A program made the translations under genes and the position numbers. 64,000 nucleotides of DNA from Polynucleobacter campilacus (GTDB lineage Bacteria > Pseudomonadota > Gammaproteobacteria > Burkholderiales > Burkholderiaceae), in assembly GCF_002206625.1 (NCBI RefSeq), contig NZ_NGUP01000003.1, forward strand, positions 826,707 to 890,706. Direction: 5' to 3'. The notes below the pieces were generated by a model. That model had not been told where the DNA came from. It made no database searches and saw only the letters and a list, made by a program, of their open reading frames with translations. Shown here piece by piece: positions 61,413-64,000 of the stretch. Each line of letters begins with the position of its first letter. Positions within the stretch are counted from its first letter, which is position 1.

Positions 61413-62057
61413 ATGACTTTTCATCCAAATGTATTGCTCATCCCTATCGCCTATCTTATAGGCTCTATTTCGTTTGCAGTGGTAGTGAGTAAATGCATGC
61501 GTTTGCCAGATCCTCATACCTATGGCTCTGGTAACCCCGGCGCCACGAATGTTCTGCGTACCGGTAATAAATTGGCTGCAGGACTTACCTTTCTTGGCGA
61601 TGCACTAAAGGGTTATTTTGCAGTGATGTTGGCACGCATTATCTTGGGTGATCAATCCCTAACTTCGACGCTCAGCTCGTGGGTCTTATGTGGCGTTGTG
61701 ATAGCTGTATTTCTAGGGCATCTCTTCCCCATCTTTCATGGCTTTAAAGGTGGCAAAGGTGTTGCTACTGCCTGTGGCATTTTATTTGGCGTTAATGTGA
61801 TTTTGGGTATAGCCACTTTAAGCACTTGGATCATCGTGGCAGTATTTTTGCGCTACTCCTCTTTGGCGGCCTTAGCGGCAGCAGTCTTTGGGCCAATCTA
61901 TTTTGTATTTTTGTTTGGCTTTCAGCCGATGGGTATTGCACTATTGGTAGTTTGTTTACTCCTCATTTGGCGCCATCGCAGCAATATTCGCAATCTCATA
62001 AATGGCACTGAGAGTCGCATTGGTTCTAAAAAAGATTCCAAACAGAAGGCACAGTAA
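61413..62057 (+). CDS. plsY: Glycerol-3-phosphate acyltransferase PlsY
   Basis: Membrane enzyme transferring acyl from acyl-phosphate to glycerol-3-phosphate, first phospholipid step. 214 residues with the three conserved loops: [26 protein letters not shown] and [15 protein letters not shown]. Several membrane segments. A TAAGAT hexamer lies six bases before the ATG. C-terminus is Lys/Ser-rich. Confidence 0.96.
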   Translation: MTFHPNVLLIPIAYLIGSISFAVVVSKCMRLPDPHTYGSGNPGATNVLRTGNKLAAGLTFLGDALKGYFAVMLARIILGDQSLTSTLSSWVLCGVVIAVFLGHLFPIFHGFKGGKGVATACGILFGVNVILGIATLSTWIIVAVFLRYSSLAALAAAVFGPIYFVFLFGFQPMGIALLVVCLLLIWRHRSNIRNLINGTESRIGSKKDSKQKAQ

Positions 62058-62062
62058 AAACG

Positions 62063-62443
62063 ATGACCATTGCTTATGCCTGCGTACTCTTGATGGGCTT
62101 ATTTCCTTATGTGGCTGCTGGGATTGCCAAAAAAGGCTTTGAGAATTTTGATAACAGCATGCCAAGACAATGGCTTGCTGAGCAGACAGGATTTAGAGCC
62201 AGAGCTAATGCAGCCCAAGCCAATCTTTTTGAATCGCTACCCCTCTTTTTTGCAGCAGTGATTATCGCTAGCATGAACAATGCGCCGCAAGCTAGAGTCG
62301 ACCTTCTTGCCATCGGCTTTGTATTAGCCCGCATTGCCTTTTTGGTTTGTTATCTTGCTAATTGGCCAACAACCAGAACGATTGTTTGGGTCCTGGGATT
62401 GATTTGTGTAGTGAGTATTTTTTTTTCAGATTTAACTAATTAA
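62063..62443 (+). CDS. MAPEG-family membrane protein
   Basis: 126 residues with four hydrophobic segments. FRARANAAQANLFESLPLFFAAVII matches the MAPEG signature containing R.AN..EN.P, with Ser in place of Asn. The family includes glutathione-linked eicosanoid enzymes in eukaryotes, but bacterial roles are unclear. It begins five bases after plsY. Confidence 0.8.
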   Translation: MTIAYACVLLMGLFPYVAAGIAKKGFENFDNSMPRQWLAEQTGFRARANAAQANLFESLPLFFAAVIIASMNNAPQARVDLLAIGFVLARIAFLVCYLANWPTTRTIVWVLGLICVVSIFFSDLTN

Positions 62444-62491
62444 TCACAATAAGCAAAATACGATTCAACAATACGAGACTACTAAGACACT

Positions 62492-63280
62492 ATGCCAGCC
62501 AAAAAATTACCTATCAAAAAAGTGGCAACCAAGGTAGCAACCAAGGTAGTAACTAAAGTAGCTACTAAGGCTGCTACCAAGGTCGCCAATAAAAAAGGAG
62601 ATGCTGGCACGCCTTTGTCAGTTGTTATTCGTCGCCGCATTGAAGCCCAAAAAGCGCGCTTTCATGCCAATGACAATATTGCTGCATTTATTAAGCCAGG
62701 TGAGCTGGAGGGCTTAGTTGATGAGGTTGCCCAAAAAATGCAGGCGGTGCTTGAGAGTTTGGTCATTGATACCAAGAGTGATCACAACACCAAAAATACT
62801 AGTCAGCGCGTAGCCAAGATGTTTGTAAAAGAAGTTTTTAATGGCCGCTACGTCGAGCAACCTACACTCACCAAGTTTCCCAATGTCAGTCGCCTCAATG
62901 AGCTCATGATTATTGGCCCCATTACTGTGAGAAGTGCTTGTTCTCATCACCTTTGTCCCATCATGGGGCGGGTTTGGATTGGGGTCTTGCCTAGCAAAGC
63001 ATCAGCATTGATCGGCTTATCGAAGTACTCACGCTTAACTGAGTGGGTAATGTGTAGACCACAAATTCAGGAAGAGGCGGTAGTGGAGTTAGCCGATATG
63101 CTGGAGAAAAAAATTAAGCCAACAGGGGTAGCTATTGTGATGGAAGCAGATCACTTTTGTATGCAATGGCGTGGTGTAAAAGATCGCGACTCAAAAATGA
63201 TCAATAGTGTGATGCGTGGCGCATTCTTAAAAGATCCTAATCTGCGTCGCGAGTTTTTATCACTACTAGAAAAACGTTGA
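62492..63280 (+). CDS. folE: GTP cyclohydrolase I with basic repeat N-terminus
   Basis: Makes dihydroneopterin triphosphate, first step of folate and tetrahydrobiopterin-like pterin synthesis. 262 residues; the catalytic domain has VRSACSHHLCPIMGRVWIGVLP, GLSKYSRLTEWVMCRPQIQEEAV and EADHFCMQWRGVKD, with zinc-binding Cys and His. The first 40 residues are a Lys/Val/Ala/Thr repeat not found in standard FolE. Family membership is secure; the exact subgroup is not. Confidence 0.93.
   Translation: MPAKKLPIKKVATKVATKVVTKVATKAATKVANKKGDAGTPLSVVIRRRIEAQKARFHANDNIAAFIKPGELEGLVDEVAQKMQAVLESLVIDTKSDHNTKNTSQRVAKMFVKEVFNGRYVEQPTLTKFPNVSRLNELMIIGPITVRSACSHHLCPIMGRVWIGVLPSKASALIGLSKYSRLTEWVMCRPQIQEEAVVELADMLEKKIKPTGVAIVMEADHFCMQWRGVKDRDSKMINSVMRGAFLKDPNLRREFLSLLEKR
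62519..62590 (+). repeat. Six 12-base repeats encoding KVAT units
   Basis: Six in-frame tandem units (AAGGTAGCAACC-like) at the start of folE encode KVAT, KVAT, KVVT, KVAT, KAAT and KVAN. They give a histone H1-like basic tail. Unit sequences differ mostly at third positions, suggesting an old expansion. Confidence 0.9.
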
Positions 63281-63293
63281 TTGATTATTCGGC

Positions 63294-63530
63294 ATGCAAG
63301 TATTCAATCCGTTTGGCAAGGTAGATAAAGGTGCTTGCGCATCCTTATTGATTGGATTGCTATTGGGTGCATGCGGTGGATTTCCAACTACCCATCCTGA
63401 CCCTAATAAAAGTAATTCTGCAAACTATCAGACTGACGTCAAGGATTGTGCACAAGCGTATCCAGAGACTCCAGACGGTGTTTATCTCAAAAGTCGCATC
63501 GCTTGCTTGCGATTAAAGGGTTGGAGATAG
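63294..63530 (+). CDS. Small predicted lipoprotein
   Basis: 78 residues with basic start, hydrophobic helix and lipobox LLGAC (SLLIGLLLGAC, Cys about residue 27), then a Pro/Asn-rich mature part with two further cysteines (KDCAQAY and IACLRLKGWR). No family is recognised. It starts 14 bases after folE. Likely outer-membrane lipoprotein; function unknown. Confidence 0.72.
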   Translation: MQVFNPFGKVDKGACASLLIGLLLGACGGFPTTHPDPNKSNSANYQTDVKDCAQAYPETPDGVYLKSRIACLRLKGWR

Positions 63531-63544
63531 CCGCTAATCTGCCT

Positions 63545-63559
63545 GAGAACAATTCTCAA
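63545..63559. promoter_or_regulatory. Fur-box-like palindrome upstream of HiPIP gene
   Basis: TGAGAAC-A-ATTCTCA matches 11 of 14 informative positions of the 7-1-7 Fur consensus TGATAATNATTATCA. It lies 133 bases before the HiPIP ATG with an AT-rich stretch after it that could hold a -10. Candidate iron regulation only. Confidence 0.35.
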
Positions 63560-63691
63560 CTATATTTCTATATAAATCATTGGCTTACGTGCTCCCTAGC
63601 AGTATCAATTTATCTCCACTATGATCGCTCTTAGTTTCTTAGAGGTGTGGATTACTTGCACATCATTCGCTTTTTATTTTTTGGAGAATCC

Positions 63692-63970
63692 ATGAAAAAT
63701 AGTCGTCGCCAATTTATGATTTTGTCCGCTGCTGGTGCTTGCACCTTGGCGTTGAACGGTAAAGTTCAAGCTCAAGCAATGGTTGCTGAAACTGATCCAC
63801 AAGCTAAGGCTCTGCAGTATGTTGCAGTCTCTAAAGTTGCTGGTAAGTATTGCAATAATTGCGCTCTCTACCAGGGTAAAGCTGACTCTGCTGCGGGCGG
63901 TTGCTCTTTGTTTGCTGGTAAGCAAGTGGCTGCTAAAGGCCATTGCAGTGCTTGGGCCAAGAAGGCTTAA
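63692..63970 (+). CDS. High-potential iron-sulfur protein (HiPIP)
   Basis: Periplasmic [4Fe-4S] electron carrier. 92 residues from ATG at 63692, after a GGAG ribosome site. A Tat-type signal SRRQFMILSAAGACTLAL is followed by cleavage near VQAQA. Four cluster cysteines in the HiPIP spacing are seen at residues 54, 57 (CNNCALYQG), 71 (GGCSLFAGK) and 85 (GHCSAW). The frame opens 15 codons further upstream but that adds sequence before the Tat motif. Confidence 0.93.
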   Translation: MKNSRRQFMILSAAGACTLALNGKVQAQAMVAETDPQAKALQYVAVSKVAGKYCNNCALYQGKADSAAGGCSLFAGKQVAAKGHCSAWAKKA

Positions 63971-64000
63971 TAGTAAAGACTAGCTAAGATAATTTGCATC

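Overview
This is a chromosomal stretch of a Gram-negative betaproteobacterium, most likely Polynucleobacter or a close relative in the Burkholderiaceae. The evidence is indirect: short intergenic spaces, moderate-to-low GC by eye (not computed), and a conserved betaproteobacterial housekeeping order (tkt-gap, leuS-lptE-holA, tolQRAB-pal-cpoB-queC, glyA-nrdR, exbBD-lpxK-kdsB-adk). No rRNA, tRNA, CRISPR array, transposase or phage gene was recognised.

Layout. 0-2.6 kb: the 3' end of transketolase, then gap and a clear terminator. 2.6-10.8 kb: fur divergent from an unusually long bamE, then dapB, leuS, lptE, holA, proA and hemJ on the plus strand. 10.9-19.7 kb: a THUMP RNA methyltransferase, a rubredoxin of 56 residues, hemL, apaH and photolyase on the minus strand, a YdcF-like protein, and the compact algH-ruvX-pyrR-pyrB series. 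19.6-31.4 kb: a surface-polysaccharide locus with seven glycosyltransferase-like genes (two related to fucosyltransferases), the dTDP-rhamnose genes rfbBDAC, and waaC. 31.4-36.3 kb: a TolC-type channel, uppP, a DUF2721 protein, UDP-glucuronate decarboxylase and trmB. 36.3-42.2 kb: nusB-ribH-ribBA on the minus strand, divergent from four small type IV pilin-like genes followed by ribD and ribE. 42.2-43.2 kb: a HigBA toxin-antitoxin island with a consensus promoter and operator. 43.2-48.6 kb: the Tol-Pal operon with queC. 48.6-50.6 kb: glyA, nrdR and a truncated orphan antitoxin. 50.6-55.6 kb: exbB-exbD-lpxK-Trm112-kdsB-adk-gmd on the minus strand. 55.9-64 kb: xseA, a Fic protein with a repeated operator, murB, yajQ, xerD, plsY, a MAPEG protein, folE with a lysine-rich tail, a small lipoprotein and a HiPIP.

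How it works together. The strongest theme is the envelope. Sugar-nucleotide supply (rfbBDAC, gmd, UXS), glycosyl transfer, LPS core and lipid A steps (waaC, kdsB, lpxK, lptE), lipid carrier recycling (uppP), peptidoglycan (murB, dapB) and outer-membrane upkeep (bamE, Tol-Pal) are all here. A second theme is riboflavin and pterin synthesis (ribD, ribE, ribBA, ribH, folE).

The best leads are a leaderless HigBA promoter and similar -10-to-ATG geometry at several other genes, the Fic operator of two inverted repeats 33 bp apart, a toxin-antitoxin remnant at the opposite end of the block from the intact HigBA, pilin-like proteins without normal prepilin leaders, RibBA with a degraded cyclohydrolase half, and the acquired-looking glycosyltransferase cluster.
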